From Pseudoclavibacter sp. AY1F1 (GTDB lineage: Bacteria > Actinomycetota > Actinomycetes > Actinomycetales > Microbacteriaceae), in the NCBI RefSeq assembly GCF_002931075.1, contig NZ_PSTQ01000013.1, positions 1 to 64,000 on the forward strand: 64,000 nucleotides of DNA, given 5' to 3'. This document shows, in pieces, positions 36,104-46,123 of the stretch; the stretch's first letter is position 1; every line of letters begins with the position of its first letter. The notes under the pieces are model-generated. The model ran no database searches and was not told the DNA's origin. It saw only the letters and a list, made by a program, of their open reading frames with translations. A program made the translations under genes and the position numbers.

Positions 36104-37330
36104 CTACTTGAGGAAGTCCGGCACGTCGAGGATGTCCTCGGCGTCGTCGTACGCAGCTTCCGGCTCGCGGCGGGGAGCGATCGTGGGAGCTTCAGCCGTT
36201 GACCAGGCAGGAGCCTGCGCGACGGGAGCTGGCGCCTGGACCGGCTCGCGCTCGACGGGCACAGAAGGAGCCGAGGCGACCGCGGCGGCAGCGGCGCCGA
36301 GACCGATGGCACCGGTGTTCGCCTGCTGGACGGGAGCCGCCGCGACGGCTGGTGCAGCCTGCTGCTCCTGGATCGTCTTGGGCTCGCCTCCCGCGAAGCC
36401 GGCAGCGATGACCGTGACGCGGACCTCATCGCCAAGGGTGTCGTCGATGACGGCACCGAAGATGATGTTGGCCTCCTGGTGAACGGCCTCCTGCACGAGC
36501 TTGGCGGCGTCGTTGATCTCGAAGATGCCGAGGTTCGATCCGCCCTGGATGGAGAGCAGCACACCGTGGGCGCCTTCGATGCTCGCCTCGAGGAGCGGGG
36601 AGGCGACTGCGAGCTCGGCGGCCTTGATGGCGCGGTCGGCGCCACGTGACGAGCCGATGCCCATGAGCGCGGAGCCGGCCCCCTGCATGACGGACTTGAC
36701 GTCGGCGAAGTCGAGGTTGATGAGGCCGGGGGTGGTGATCAGGTCGGTGATGCCCTGGACACCGGCGAGCAGCACCTGGTCGGCTGTCGAGAACGCCTCG
36801 ATCATGGAGATGCCGCGGTCGCTGATCTCCAGGAGTCGATCGTTGGGGACGACGATGAGGGTGTCGACCTCTTCCTTCAGCGTCGCGACGCCCTGCTCGG
36901 CCTGCTGCATGCGACGGCGACCCTCGAAGCTGAACGGCTTCGTGACGACACCGATGGTGAGCGCGCCGATCGACTTCGCGATCCGTGCGACGACGGGCGC
37001 GCCGCCAGTTCCCGTGCCACCGCCTTCACCGGCTGTGACGAAGACCATGTCGGCTCCAGCGAGGGCCTGCTCGATCTCTTCGGCGTGGTCCTCGGCCGCG
37101 CGACGGCCGACCTCGGGGTCTGCCCCGGCACCGAGGCCACGAGTCAGCTCGCGACCGACGTCGAGCTTCACGTCGGCGTCACTCATGAGCAGCGCCTGCG
37201 CGTCGGTGTTGATCGCGATGAACTCGACGCCGCGGAGGCCGAGCTCGATCATGCGGTTGACTGCATTGACGCCGCCGCCGCCGATGCCGACGACCTTGAT
37301 GACGGCGAGGTAGTTATTGGTGTTCGACAC
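36104..37330 (-). CDS. ftsZ: Cell division GTPase FtsZ
   Basis: A 408-residue tubulin homologue that forms the Z-ring. The GTP-binding signature GGGTGTG is at residues 103-109, the T7 loop [11 protein letters not shown] is present, and the C-terminal tail ends DVPDFLK, the SepF-binding peptide. An Ala/Pro/Val-rich linker of about 75 residues joins core and tail. The GTG at 37330 follows GAGGGG. An upstream ATG at 37420 would add 30 residues absent from FtsZ proteins. The 267-bp leader holds two matched palindromes. Confidence 0.97.
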   Translation of the reverse strand: MSNTNNYLAVIKVVGIGGGGVNAVNRMIELGLRGVEFIAINTDAQALLMSDADVKLDVGRELTRGLGAGADPEVGRRAAEDHAEEIEQALAGADMVFVTAGEGGGTGTGGAPVVARIAKSIGALTIGVVTKPFSFEGRRRMQQAEQGVATLKEEVDTLIVVPNDRLLEISDRGISMIEAFSTADQVLLAGVQGITDLITTPGLINLDFADVKSVMQGAGSALMGIGSSRGADRAIKAAELAVASPLLEASIEGAHGVLLSIQGGSNLGIFEINDAAKLVQEAVHQEANIIFGAVIDDTLGDEVRVTVIAAGFAGGEPKTIQEQQAAPAVAAAPVQQANTGAIGLGAAAAAVASAPSVPVEREPVQAPAPVAQAPAWSTAEAPTIAPRREPEAAYDDAEDILDVPDFLK

Positions 37331-37411
37331 GTGTCCGGCCCCTCGTTGGCGTGTGGTGTGGTGGAAGAACGGAGTGCACACCTCGGCGACTTGCCACTGG
37401 CGAATCCGCAC

Positions 37412-37436
37412 GAGCTTCAACCTCTACTTGAAGCTC
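37412..37436. promoter_or_regulatory. Palindrome 1 upstream of ftsZ
   Basis: GAGCTTCAA and TTGAAGCTC form a perfect 9-bp inverted repeat around the 7-base spacer CCTCTAC. It lies 82 bp upstream of the ftsZ start. A related palindrome with the same spacer length occurs at 37547. Confidence 0.6.
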
Positions 37437-37546
37437 AGAGATATGCTGTTTCCTGATTGCTTGCTTCGACGCTAGGTCGCGAACGGCGCGCGATCCGGTC
37501 AGTCCGCAGGTGTGTTGCGTTTTGCGCGCCGAATGAACGCGAGTCG

Positions 37547-37565
37547 CTTCAACCCCCACTTGAAG
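37547..37565. promoter_or_regulatory. Palindrome 2 upstream of ftsZ
   Basis: CTTCAA and TTGAAG flank the 7-base spacer CCCCCAC. It matches palindrome 1 at 17 of 19 core positions and lies 32 bp upstream of the 3' end of ftsQ, at the far end of the ftsQ-ftsZ gap. Paired sites suggest cooperative binding of one regulator. Confidence 0.55.
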
Positions 37566-37597
37566 GTTGGGACTTCAGCCTCGCGAGGGCTCGCCGG

Positions 37598-38320
37598 TCA
37601 GCGGGTGACGGGAGTCTCGGGACTCGAAACGTCGTAGCTCGAGATGGACCGGTCGCTCGTAGCAGCGACAAGCGCCGCGAGCACCTCCGCTTTGCGGTCG
37701 GAGTCTTCCGCACTCCCCCACACGACCTCTGCGCCTGTGCGCATCGTGAGGCGAACGTCATCGATGCTCTTGGCGGTCACCGTGGCAACACCGGAGCGGA
37801 AGGCGACGGGAAGGGCGAGCGAGACGGCCGCTGCAGAGGCGAAGGCCTCAGAGCCCACTCCCTGGCCACCAAGGTCGAGGGTCGGGATGTCGGCGGCGGG
37901 CTCAGGCTGGTTCCAAAGGACAACGCCTGCGGCATCCATGACGTCGTAGCCGTTCGGCACCTGCACGGTGCCGATGGGCGAGCGCTCGACGATCGTCACG
38001 ACAAGGCGACTCGGCGGCTCCACGCGGATCGAGTAGCTCTGGACGAGAACGTACGACTGCAGCCGACTCTCGACGTCATCGTTCGTGACGAGCGCAAGAG
38101 GCTGGCCGTGCAGGTCCGCGAGGGATGCATCCACCTGCGCCTTGTCAACCCGCTCGGCTCCGGTCACCACGATCTCGCGCACTGACATGATCGGGCTGTA
38201 CACGGCGATCGCGACGAAGGCCACGAGCACGGCGACCACCGACGCGACCCAAGTCAGGATGCGGCGGCGGCGCCTGGCACGCCAGGTGAATCGGCGCGCG
38301 TCGTCGCCGAGCACGCTCAC
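37598..38320 (-). CDS. ftsQ: Cell division protein FtsQ
   Basis: A 240-residue bitopic divisome protein. A basic cytoplasmic segment ([12 protein letters not shown]) precedes one transmembrane helix (about 25-45), a POTRA domain ([18 protein letters not shown]...) and the beta domain. It links FtsZ-ring proteins to the septal synthases FtsW and FtsI. The GTG at 38320 overlaps the murC stop in a GTGA, so the start is well defined. Confidence 0.93.
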   Translation of the reverse strand: MSVLGDDARRFTWRARRRRRILTWVASVVAVLVAFVAIAVYSPIMSVREIVVTGAERVDKAQVDASLADLHGQPLALVTNDDVESRLQSYVLVQSYSIRVEPPSRLVVTIVERSPIGTVQVPNGYDVMDAAGVVLWNQPEPAADIPTLDLGGQGVGSEAFASAAAVSLALPVAFRSGVATVTAKSIDDVRLTMRTGAEVVWGSAEDSDRKAEVLAALVAATSDRSISSYDVSSPETPVTR

Positions 38321-39726
38321 GGCTGACCTGGCTCCTTGGTGCCGAGCGCCGCGAGGAGCTGGGGCACGATGAGGTTGACGTCCCCGCATCCGAAGGTGAT
38401 CACGAAGTCGCCCTCCCTCGAGATGTCGGCGACCGTGTCGGCGGCGTCCTGCCAGTCAGGCCGGTAGGCGACCTTGCTGCGGTCGACAAACGCCTCCTCG
38501 ACGAGGGCACCCGTGACGCCGGGGATCGGGTCCTCACGCGCGCCGCACACGTCGAGCACAACCGTCTCGTCGGCGAGGCGCTCGTAGACCTCGGCGAACA
38601 CGTCGCTCATCGCCTGCGTGCGCGAGTAGAGGTGTGGCTGGTGGACGGCGATGAGGCGACCTGTGCCGACGACGGTGCGTGCCGCCGAAAGCGCCGCCTC
38701 GACCTCAGCAGGGTGATGCGCGTAGTCGTCGTACACGCTGACCCCGCTGACGGTTCCGTGGAGCTCGAAGCGGCGCTTCGTTCCGCCGAACTTCGAGAGC
38801 GCCTCGAGCGCGGCTGCTGGCTCGAAGCCGAGCTGCACGAGGACAACGAACGCGCCTGTCGCGTTGAGCGCGTTGTGGACGCCTGGCACGTGCAGGAAAG
38901 CCGGGTAGTCGACCCCCCGCCACGTGACGGTGAACCGTGCCTCGCCGCCGAGCGAGTTGATGTCCGATACGCGTGCGTCCGCCGAATCGGCTTGGCCGAA
39001 CGTCAGCACGCGGTCGTGCGAGAGCTTGGCCGTCAGCTCGACGGCGATCGGGTCGTCGCTCGAGATGACCACCGCTTCGCTTGCTGCGTCCGCGAACTGC
39101 ACAAACGCAGCCTCGAACGCCTCGACGGTGCCATAGTGGTCGAGGTGGTCGTTGTCGACGTTCGTGATGAGCGCGATGGCCGTGTCGTAGAAGAGGAAGG
39201 ACCCGTCAGACTCGTCCGCCTCGACGACAAACGCCTCGCCAGCGCCGACCGCAGAGCTCGTGCCGAGGGCCGAGATGATGCCGCCGTTCACGAAGCTCGG
39301 AGCCGCCTCAAGCGCGTCCAGGGCCGTCACGACCATGCCGGTCGATGTGGTCTTCCCGTGTGCGCCCGCGACCGAGACGAGTCGGCTGCCGCGCGTGAGC
39401 CAGACGAGGGCCTGTGAGCGGTGCAGGACGGTGAGGCCACGCTCCTTCGCCAGGACCAGCTCGGGGTTGTCCGGCCAGAGGGCGCTCGTCACGACGATCG
39501 TGTCCGCGTCGCCGAGGTGCTCCGCGGCGTGCCCGATCTCCACGCGCGCACCGCGGTCACGCAGCTCCCGCGTCGCGTAGTTCTCGGTGCGGTCGCTGCC
39601 GGAGATCGTGAGGCCGCGGTCGAGCATCATGCGCGCGATGCCGCTCATGCCCGAGCCGCCGATGCCGATGAAGTGCACCTTCCCGATCTCGTCGGGAATC
39701 TGCGCGGTGGCGTCTGGATTGATCAT
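38317..39726 (-). CDS. murC: UDP-N-acetylmuramate--L-alanine ligase
   Basis: A 469-residue Mur ligase that adds the first amino acid of the stem peptide to UDP-MurNAc. The N-terminal Rossmann motif [15 protein letters not shown] and the ATP loop [12 protein letters not shown] are clear, as is the C-terminal [10 protein letters not shown]. The start lies 89 bp after murG and its end overlaps ftsQ by four bases. Confidence 0.97.
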   Translation of the reverse strand: MINPDATAQIPDEIGKVHFIGIGGSGMSGIARMMLDRGLTISGSDRTENYATRELRDRGARVEIGHAAEHLGDADTIVVTSALWPDNPELVLAKERGLTVLHRSQALVWLTRGSRLVSVAGAHGKTTSTGMVVTALDALEAAPSFVNGGIISALGTSSAVGAGEAFVVEADESDGSFLFYDTAIALITNVDNDHLDHYGTVEAFEAAFVQFADAASEAVVISSDDPIAVELTAKLSHDRVLTFGQADSADARVSDINSLGGEARFTVTWRGVDYPAFLHVPGVHNALNATGAFVVLVQLGFEPAAALEALSKFGGTKRRFELHGTVSGVSVYDDYAHHPAEVEAALSAARTVVGTGRLIAVHQPHLYSRTQAMSDVFAEVYERLADETVVLDVCGAREDPIPGVTGALVEEAFVDRSKVAYRPDWQDAADTVADISREGDFVITFGCGDVNLIVPQLLAALGTKEPGQP

Positions 39727-39815
39727 CTCTGCTCCTGGGTTCGCTCGGTCTGCGAGCTGCGCGGCCTGTGCCGCGTCGATGGTCGAGGGTACTCCGCCTG
39801 CGCGGCCTGCTGGCC

Positions 39816-40901
39816 CTATCCGGTCTGGGAGTCCTGCAGCGCCTGGTCGAGGAGGGCGACGACGCGCGAAGCCCCGTCACGCTGCGCGGACGCGAGCGTC
39901 GCCTGCTCCATGCGTGCGCGGCGTTCCTCATCCCGCGCGAGGGAGACCAGCTCCCTCGACGCCCACTCCGGCGAGAAGTCGGCGTCGGTCACCCGGAGCG
40001 CACCGCCAGCCTCGAGCACGGAGCGGATATTGGTCGTCTGGTGGTCCCCCGTCGCCGCGGGGTACGGGATGTACACGGCCGGAAGGCCGACGACGCCGAG
40101 CTCGCTGACGGTGGATGCGCCCGCTCGGGCGACAACCAGGTCGGCGGCTGCGAAGGCGAGGTCCATACGGTCGCAGTACTCGAGCACGTGATAGCCATCG
40201 GTCGGCTCGTGCTCGAACTTGGAGAGCCCGCCGACGAGATGCAGGACCTGCCATCCCTCGGCGATCAACTCGGGGACTACAGCCCGGACCGTCTCGTTCA
40301 CACGCCTCGCGCCGAGCGAGCCGCCCGTCACGAGGAGCGTGCGCCGAGCCGGGTCAAGCCCGAAGAACGAGTTCGCCTCGTCGCGCTTCGCGGCACGGTC
40401 GAGGTTCTCGATCTCGGCGCGCAGCGGCATCCCGACCGTCACGGCGCCACGCAGCGGAGTTCCTTCGAAGGCCACGCCCACGCGCTTCGCCCAGCGCGCG
40501 CCGAGCTTGTTCGCCATTCCTGGCAGCGCGTTGGCCTCGTGCACGACGATCGGTACGCGCCCTCTCGCGGCGAGATAGGCGGGCGCGGCAGCGTAGCCGC
40601 CGAAGCCCGCGACCGCGTCGACGCTGTGCTCGTCGAGCATCCGGCGCACGGACGCGACGCTGTCCCGGAGCCGTGGCAGGAAGGTCAGCACCTGCGAGTT
40701 CGGACGGCGCGGGAACGGCAGCTTCGGGATCGTGAGCAGCTCGTAGCCGCGGGCAGGCACGAGCCTCGCCTCGAGGCCTTCTTTCGTGCCAAGGACGAGG
40801 ATCTTCGAATCCGGGTCGCGGTCGCGCAGGGCGTCTGCGACCGCGAGCAGCGGGTTGACGTGGCCGGCCGTGCCGCCTCCGGCGAGCAGGTAGTTGGTCA
40901 C
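39816..40901 (-). CDS. murG: UDP-GlcNAc:lipid I GlcNAc transferase MurG
   Basis: A 361-residue GT28 glycosyltransferase forming lipid II at the cytoplasmic membrane face. The glycine-rich loop [24 protein letters not shown] and the C-terminal [25 protein letters not shown] with ATGDHQTTN are hallmarks. The GTG at 40901 overlaps the ftsW stop (GTGA). Longer in-frame extensions upstream are shadow sequence. Confidence 0.97.
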   Translation of the reverse strand: MTNYLLAGGGTAGHVNPLLAVADALRDRDPDSKILVLGTKEGLEARLVPARGYELLTIPKLPFPRRPNSQVLTFLPRLRDSVASVRRMLDEHSVDAVAGFGGYAAAPAYLAARGRVPIVVHEANALPGMANKLGARWAKRVGVAFEGTPLRGAVTVGMPLRAEIENLDRAAKRDEANSFFGLDPARRTLLVTGGSLGARRVNETVRAVVPELIAEGWQVLHLVGGLSKFEHEPTDGYHVLEYCDRMDLAFAAADLVVARAGASTVSELGVVGLPAVYIPYPAATGDHQTTNIRSVLEAGGALRVTDADFSPEWASRELVSLARDEERRARMEQATLASAQRDGASRVVALLDQALQDSQTG

Positions 40902-42139
40902 GTGCGGGACTCCGATCGCTTGGGGTTTCGGGCGATCGACAAGACTATGCCAATTGCGAAGAGCGTCGTGATGAGAGCGGAGCCGCCCGAGGAGACGAGC
41001 GGCAGCGGCACCCCGAGCACGGGGAGGAATCCGATGACGACGGCGATGTTGACGAAGGCCTGAAAGATGAGCCAGGTCGTGACGGCACCGACGATGGTCT
41101 TCGCCGTCCAGTCCTCGGCCTCGTGATAGATCCGAACCAGGACAACCGCGAGGAGCACGAAGACCCCGATGATGATGATCGCGCCGACGAGCCCCAGCTC
41201 CTCGCCGATGATCGCGAAGATGAAATCGTTGTCGGCCTCTGGCAGCCACGACCACTTGGCCTTCGAGTTGCCGAGCCCTGCACCGAACAGGCCACCGGCG
41301 GCGAGCGCGTAGAGCCCGTGCGCGCTCTGCCATCCCCACGACTCGTAGTCGACCTCACCACTGAAGAAATTGGTGATGCGAGCCATCCGGTTGTCGCTGA
41401 AGATGGAGAGCAGGAGCGCGGCCGCAACCGCCACAGCTCCAGCCAGCCAGAGGAACTTCGAGGCGACTCCGCCGAAGTACAGTGCGCCGAGCACCAGCGC
41501 GCCCACCACGATCATCGTGCCAAGGTCCTTGCTCAGCGCCATGACTCCGAAGCTCAGCCCGAGGACGGGGAGGATAGGCACCGCGACCTCCTTGCCGATG
41601 TGCAGCTTCCCCTGCTTCCGTCCGAGGATGAGACCGAGCCAGAGCACGAGGGCGACTTTGAGGGCCTCCGCTGGCTGCATCGTCGTGAAGCCGAGGTCGA
41701 TCCAGGCCCTGTTGCCGTTGACTTCCACGCCGAGGGGCGTGAACACGAGCCCTTGGAGGACCACGGCACCGAAGAGGGCCGGCCACGCGATGCGCTTCCA
41801 GAACCGCAACGGCACCCTCGAGGCGAAGAGCATCAGCGGGATACCGAGGGCGGCGAAGGTCGCCTGGCTCACGAAGCGGCCCGAGACGGAGTTTCCGCCC
41901 GCGAACTCCTCGACCGAGGAGCTCGAGAGCACCATGACGATGCCAAACGCGACGAGGAAGAGCGTGATCGAGAGCAGCAGCACGAAGTTCCGGTTGACAC
42001 CCCGGATGCGCTTGCCGAGCGAGACGACGACGGCCGTCGACGAGTTCTTCCGGGCCGAGCCGCCGCTGGCGGCGGTGGTGGGTGCCCTCCCCGCCGCGCT
42101 AGCTGGCGCTGGAGTCCGGGGAGCCTTCTGTCTCGGCAT
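40898..42139 (-). CDS. ftsW: SEDS glycosyltransferase FtsW
   Basis: A 413-residue SEDS-family septal peptidoglycan polymerase that works with FtsI. A 45-residue basic/Ala-rich cytoplasmic N-terminus precedes about ten helices. Conserved segments include NGNRAWIDLG, LSKDLGTM and the C-terminal LPLVSSGGSALI. The ATG at 42139 follows GGGGG, and the gene overlaps the end of murD by 41 bp. A TTG at 42154 is an alternative. Confidence 0.94.
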   Translation of the reverse strand: MPRQKAPRTPAPASAAGRAPTTAASGGSARKNSSTAVVVSLGKRIRGVNRNFVLLLSITLFLVAFGIVMVLSSSSVEEFAGGNSVSGRFVSQATFAALGIPLMLFASRVPLRFWKRIAWPALFGAVVLQGLVFTPLGVEVNGNRAWIDLGFTTMQPAEALKVALVLWLGLILGRKQGKLHIGKEVAVPILPVLGLSFGVMALSKDLGTMIVVGALVLGALYFGGVASKFLWLAGAVAVAAALLLSIFSDNRMARITNFFSGEVDYESWGWQSAHGLYALAAGGLFGAGLGNSKAKWSWLPEADNDFIFAIIGEELGLVGAIIIIGVFVLLAVVLVRIYHEAEDWTAKTIVGAVTTWLIFQAFVNIAVVIGFLPVLGVPLPLVSSGGSALITTLFAIGIVLSIARNPKRSESRT

Positions 42140-43610
42140 GCTGGCCCCCTTCAAGGTGCGACACGACGGCCAGCGCGAATCGCTGACCCCGGTCGCTGTA
42201 ACTCACGAACTGATCCATGGAAGCTGCCGCCGGCGCGAGCAGGACGGTGTCGCCGTCCTGCGCAAGCCGAGCGGCCTCCGCCACGGCACGTCCCATGATG
42301 GAGTCAGTTTCGCTCACGTCGATCTCGATGAAGGTGACCTCGGGCGCGTGTTGCGCGAACGCGTCGGCCAGCTCGGACCGGGAGACCCCGAGCGCCACCG
42401 CACCCCGCAATCTCCCCGCGTGCTTGGCGACGAGCGGCGCGATGTCGACTCCCTTGAGGAGCCCGCCGACGAGCCAGACCACACTGCGGTGGGCTGCGAG
42501 GGAGGCATCGGCGGCGTGCACATTGGTGGCCTTCGAGTCGTCGACCCAGAGCACTCCGGCGCGCTCGGCGACGACCTCGTGGCGGTGACGATCGACTGAG
42601 AAGGTCGAGAGCGCCTCAGAGATCGCCGAGACGGGGACACCGACGGCGCGGACGAGGGCGGCCGCCGCGAGCACGTCCTCGACGAGGTGCTTCGAGGACA
42701 GCCCTCGCAAGCGCAGCTCGTCGAGGGTTGTCAGCTCGAGCGCCGTTCGTGCACGGTCGTCCAGGAACGCTCGGTCGACGAGGATGCCATCGACGACGCC
42801 AAAGTCGCTTGGCCCCGGGACGTCCGTCCCGAAGCCGATTGCGCGGCACCCCACGACGACGTCGGCGGCCTCAACCAGGTCGAGCGTCGCCTCGTCACTC
42901 TTGTTGTAGACGCAGGCGATCCGGGCTCGCTCGTAGACTCGCCCCTTGGCGGCGCGGTAGGCGTCCGCTCCGCCGTGCCAGTCGAGGTGGTCGTCGGCGA
43001 TGTTGAGCACCACGGCGGCGTGGGCTGACATGGAGTGCAGCGAGTGCAGCTGGAAACTCGAGAGCTCCACCACCAGGAGCTGGAACTCGGCCGGGTCTCT
43101 GAGCACGTCGAGAACCGGCACTCCGATGTTGCCGCATGGGGCCGTGCGAATGCCCGCGGCGAGTCCCATGTGCGCGGCCAGCTGGGTCGTGGTCGTCTTG
43201 CCGTTCGTTCCGGTGACCGCGAGCCAGGGCGCCGGCTCGCCGAACTTGTCGCGGAGGCGCCAGGCGAGCTCGACGTCGCCCCAGACGGGCGCGTCCAGTG
43301 CGTCAGACGCCACGATGAGCGGATGACTCGGGGCGAACCCGGGCGACGCGACGATGAGGTCGGCACCGAGCGCCTGGAGAGCTGAGACCGCCTGCGCATC
43401 GTTCTCTGCGATCGTGACGGGGACGTCGAGGACCTCGAGGATACGCTCGCGCTCCTCATCGTGTGCCTGCGCGATGACGTGCGGCTTGGCGCCGAGATCA
43501 ACCAGCGTGTCGGCGACGGAGAACCCCGTCTTCCCGAGTCCGAGGACCGCGACCGTGAGCCCGTTCCAGTCGTCGTGCCAGCTTCGGAGTGATTCGACCT
43601 CACGGGTCAC
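42099..43610 (-). CDS. murD: UDP-N-acetylmuramoyl-L-alanine--D-glutamate ligase
   Basis: A 503-residue Mur ligase adding D-glutamate. Motifs [27 protein letters not shown] and the C-terminal [11 protein letters not shown] are present. The GTG at 43610 overlaps the mraY stop (GTGA). The C-terminus runs about 20 residues past the usual end ([14 protein letters not shown]), in the part that overlaps ftsW. Confidence 0.96.
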   Translation of the reverse strand: MTREVESLRSWHDDWNGLTVAVLGLGKTGFSVADTLVDLGAKPHVIAQAHDEERERILEVLDVPVTIAENDAQAVSALQALGADLIVASPGFAPSHPLIVASDALDAPVWGDVELAWRLRDKFGEPAPWLAVTGTNGKTTTTQLAAHMGLAAGIRTAPCGNIGVPVLDVLRDPAEFQLLVVELSSFQLHSLHSMSAHAAVVLNIADDHLDWHGGADAYRAAKGRVYERARIACVYNKSDEATLDLVEAADVVVGCRAIGFGTDVPGPSDFGVVDGILVDRAFLDDRARTALELTTLDELRLRGLSSKHLVEDVLAAAALVRAVGVPVSAISEALSTFSVDRHRHEVVAERAGVLWVDDSKATNVHAADASLAAHRSVVWLVGGLLKGVDIAPLVAKHAGRLRGAVALGVSRSELADAFAQHAPEVTFIEIDVSETDSIMGRAVAEAARLAQDGDTVLLAPAAASMDQFVSYSDRGQRFALAVVSHLEGGQHAETEGSPDSSAS

Positions 43611-44704
43611 GTCGTGACTCCCCACTCGGCGTAGAAGAGCCCGATACCGAGCGCTGCGCAGAGTCCCGCGATGATCCAGAACCTGACGACGACCGTCGTC
43701 TCGGCCCACCCCTTGAGCTCGAAGTGGTGGTGGATGGGGCTCATGAGGAAGATGCGCTTGCCCTTGGTGAGCTTGAAGTAGATCCGCTGCACGATGACGG
43801 AGCCCGTCGTCATGACAAACAGGCCGCCGATGAGCACGAGAAGGAGCTCGGTGCGCGTGATGATGGCGAACGCGGCAATGGCCCCGCCCAGGCCGAGTGA
43901 GCCCGTATCGCCCATGAAGATCTGCGCCGGGGAGGTGTTCCACCAGAGGAATCCGATGAGGGCGCCGGCGATGCCCGCGGCGACGATGGCCACGTCGAGC
44001 GGCGCGTAGGCCGTGTAGCAGGCAGATTCGAGCGACTCGGCGAGGCGCTCGGTGCCGCAGGCCTGGTTGAACTGCCAGTAGGCGATGATGCCGTACGAGC
44101 CGATCGAGATGATCGAGGCTCCCGTGGCGAGCCCGTCGAGGCCATCTGTCACGTTGACCGCGTTCGACGTCGCCGTCGTGATGACGACGATCCAGATGAT
44201 CAGCGCGATGGTCCCCGCGATGGCGCCGAGGGCCATGAAGTCGATCGGCAGGTCGCGGATGAACGAGATGTGGGTTGAGAGGACCGGAACTCCGTCGTCG
44301 TTGCGATATTGAAGGCCGACGACGGCGAAGAGCCCGGCGACGACAACCTGGCCGACGATCTTGGACCAGCCCCCGAGTCCGAGGGATTGCTGCTTGCGGA
44401 CCTTGAGGAAGTCATCGATGAAGCCGATCACTCCGAGTCCGAGCATCATGCCGAGGATGAGCAGCCCGGCGGCCGTGACCTGGTCTCCCGTCGCGAGCGT
44501 CGCGACGAAGTAGGCGATGACCGAGCCGACGATGAAGACGATGCCACCCATCGTGGCGGTCCCCCGCTTGGAATGGTGAGCCTGGGGCCCGTCCTCGCGG
44601 ATGAACTGTCCCCACTCGAGCTTGTGGAACAGGCGGATGAAGAGCGGCGTCATGAACAGCGTGAACGCCAGACCGACACCTCCGGCAATAAGGATCGCAA
44701 TCAC
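43607..44704 (-). CDS. mraY: Phospho-N-acetylmuramoyl-pentapeptide transferase
   Basis: A 365-residue, ten-helix transferase that attaches phospho-MurNAc-pentapeptide to undecaprenyl phosphate, making lipid I. Catalytic-loop motifs [20 protein letters not shown] and [12 protein letters not shown], and the [11 protein letters not shown] segment, are all present. The GTG at 44704 overlaps the murF stop by four bases. Confidence 0.97.
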   Translation of the reverse strand: MIAILIAGGVGLAFTLFMTPLFIRLFHKLEWGQFIREDGPQAHHSKRGTATMGGIVFIVGSVIAYFVATLATGDQVTAAGLLILGMMLGLGVIGFIDDFLKVRKQQSLGLGGWSKIVGQVVVAGLFAVVGLQYRNDDGVPVLSTHISFIRDLPIDFMALGAIAGTIALIIWIVVITTATSNAVNVTDGLDGLATGASIISIGSYGIIAYWQFNQACGTERLAESLESACYTAYAPLDVAIVAAGIAGALIGFLWWNTSPAQIFMGDTGSLGLGGAIAAFAIITRTELLLVLIGGLFVMTTGSVIVQRIYFKLTKGKRIFLMSPIHHHFELKGWAETTVVVRFWIIAGLCAALGIGLFYAEWGVTT

Positions 44705-46119
44705 GCGAAGTGCCCCCTGAGGTGCTCGGCGAAACGGTCCCCGAGGTGTCGGAGGCCCGCGGAGTTCGAAGACTTGACGAGCACGAGATCGCCCTGGCGT
44801 GTCTCACGCACGAGCAGCTCGTATGCCTCGTCCATCGACTCGACGAAGATGGACTCGCCATCCCACGAACCCTGGGCGATGGCTCCGAGGTGCAGCGCAC
44901 GCGCATCACGGCCGACGACAACAAGCTGGTCGATGCCCAGGCGCACGGCGAGGAGGCCGAGCCTGTCGTGCTCCTCGATGGACGCATCGCCGAGCTCGCT
45001 CATGGCCCCGAGCACCGCGACTGTGCGCGAACCGCTCGGTGCGATCTGGGCGATGGTCTTGAGCGCCGCCGCCATGGAGTCCGGGCTCGCGTTGTAGGCG
45101 TCGTTGATCAGGTTGACGGAGCCGGCGTGCTGCAGCTCCATTCGCCACTGCTCGGCGCGCGTCACTCGCTGCAGCGCATCGCGGATCTCGGTAGCCGGCA
45201 GGCCCTGCGTGTGCGCCGCTGCGGCCGCGGCGAGCGCGTTCGTGACGTGGTGCTCGCCGATGACGCCGAAGCGCACGACGACCGCTTGCTGCCCTGGCAG
45301 GTGGAGGGTGAACTCGGTGCCAGCGAGGCTCGTGGAGACGTCGCTCGCGCGAACATCCGCCCGCCCGCTCCTGCCGAACCAGAGTACGTTCGCCTCGGTC
45401 TTGTCGGACATGGATGCGACCCTGGCGTCGTCGGCGTTGAGCACGGCGGTGTCCCCCGCGACGAGCCCCTGGACCATCTCGGTCTTCGAGGTCAGCGTGA
45501 CCTCGATCCCACCGAACTCCCCGGCGTGGGCCAAGCCGACGGTGAGCACGATGCCGACGTCGGGTTTCGCCATGGCGATGAGCCTGCTGATCTCACCCGG
45601 CGCGCTCGCCCCCATCTCCGCAATGAGCGTCTGCGTCTCCTCGGTGAGCTTGAGGAAGGTGAGCGGTGCGCCCACTTCGTTGTTGAAGCTCGCGACGGGG
45701 GCGACGGTCTCACCTCGTGCCGAGAAGATCTCGCGCAGGAGGTTCTTGGTCGTGGTCTTGCCGTTGGATCCGGTCACGGCGATGGTCACGAGCTCGCCGC
45801 GGGATTTGACGCGTGTCACGACCTCCGTAGCCAGGCGGCCGAGGGCGAGCACGGCGTCGTCGACGACAACCTGCGTGACGGGGAGGTCGAGGGCGCGTTC
45901 GACGAGCAACAGCGACGCGCCGTTCTCGACGGCCTTGGGCGCGAAGAGGTGTCCGTCGGTGACCTCGCCAGGCTTTGCGACGAAGATGTCACCCGGACGG
46001 ATGAGCCTGGAGTCGGTGTCGACGGTGCCGGAGAACGTGGTCTCGAGCGTGTCATCGCCCGCCGGGCGAGCCTCTCCCCCGGTGATCTCAGCGATCTCGC
46101 GAAGTCGGAGTTCGATCAT
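44701..46119 (-). CDS. murF: UDP-MurNAc-tripeptide--D-Ala-D-Ala ligase
   Basis: A 472-residue Mur ligase completing the pentapeptide precursor with D-alanyl-D-alanine. The ATP loop [12 protein letters not shown] and the segment [16 protein letters not shown] are diagnostic. The ATG at 46119 lies four bases after the murE stop. An upstream extension to 46287 would lie within murE and is rejected. Confidence 0.96.
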   Translation of the reverse strand: MIELRLREIAEITGGEARPAGDDTLETTFSGTVDTDSRLIRPGDIFVAKPGEVTDGHLFAPKAVENGASLLLVERALDLPVTQVVVDDAVLALGRLATEVVTRVKSRGELVTIAVTGSNGKTTTKNLLREIFSARGETVAPVASFNNEVGAPLTFLKLTEETQTLIAEMGASAPGEISRLIAMAKPDVGIVLTVGLAHAGEFGGIEVTLTSKTEMVQGLVAGDTAVLNADDARVASMSDKTEANVLWFGRSGRADVRASDVSTSLAGTEFTLHLPGQQAVVVRFGVIGEHHVTNALAAAAAAHTQGLPATEIRDALQRVTRAEQWRMELQHAGSVNLINDAYNASPDSMAAALKTIAQIAPSGSRTVAVLGAMSELGDASIEEHDRLGLLAVRLGIDQLVVVGRDARALHLGAIAQGSWDGESIFVESMDEAYELLVRETRQGDLVLVKSSNSAGLRHLGDRFAEHLRGHFA

Positions 46120-46123
46120 CCGC

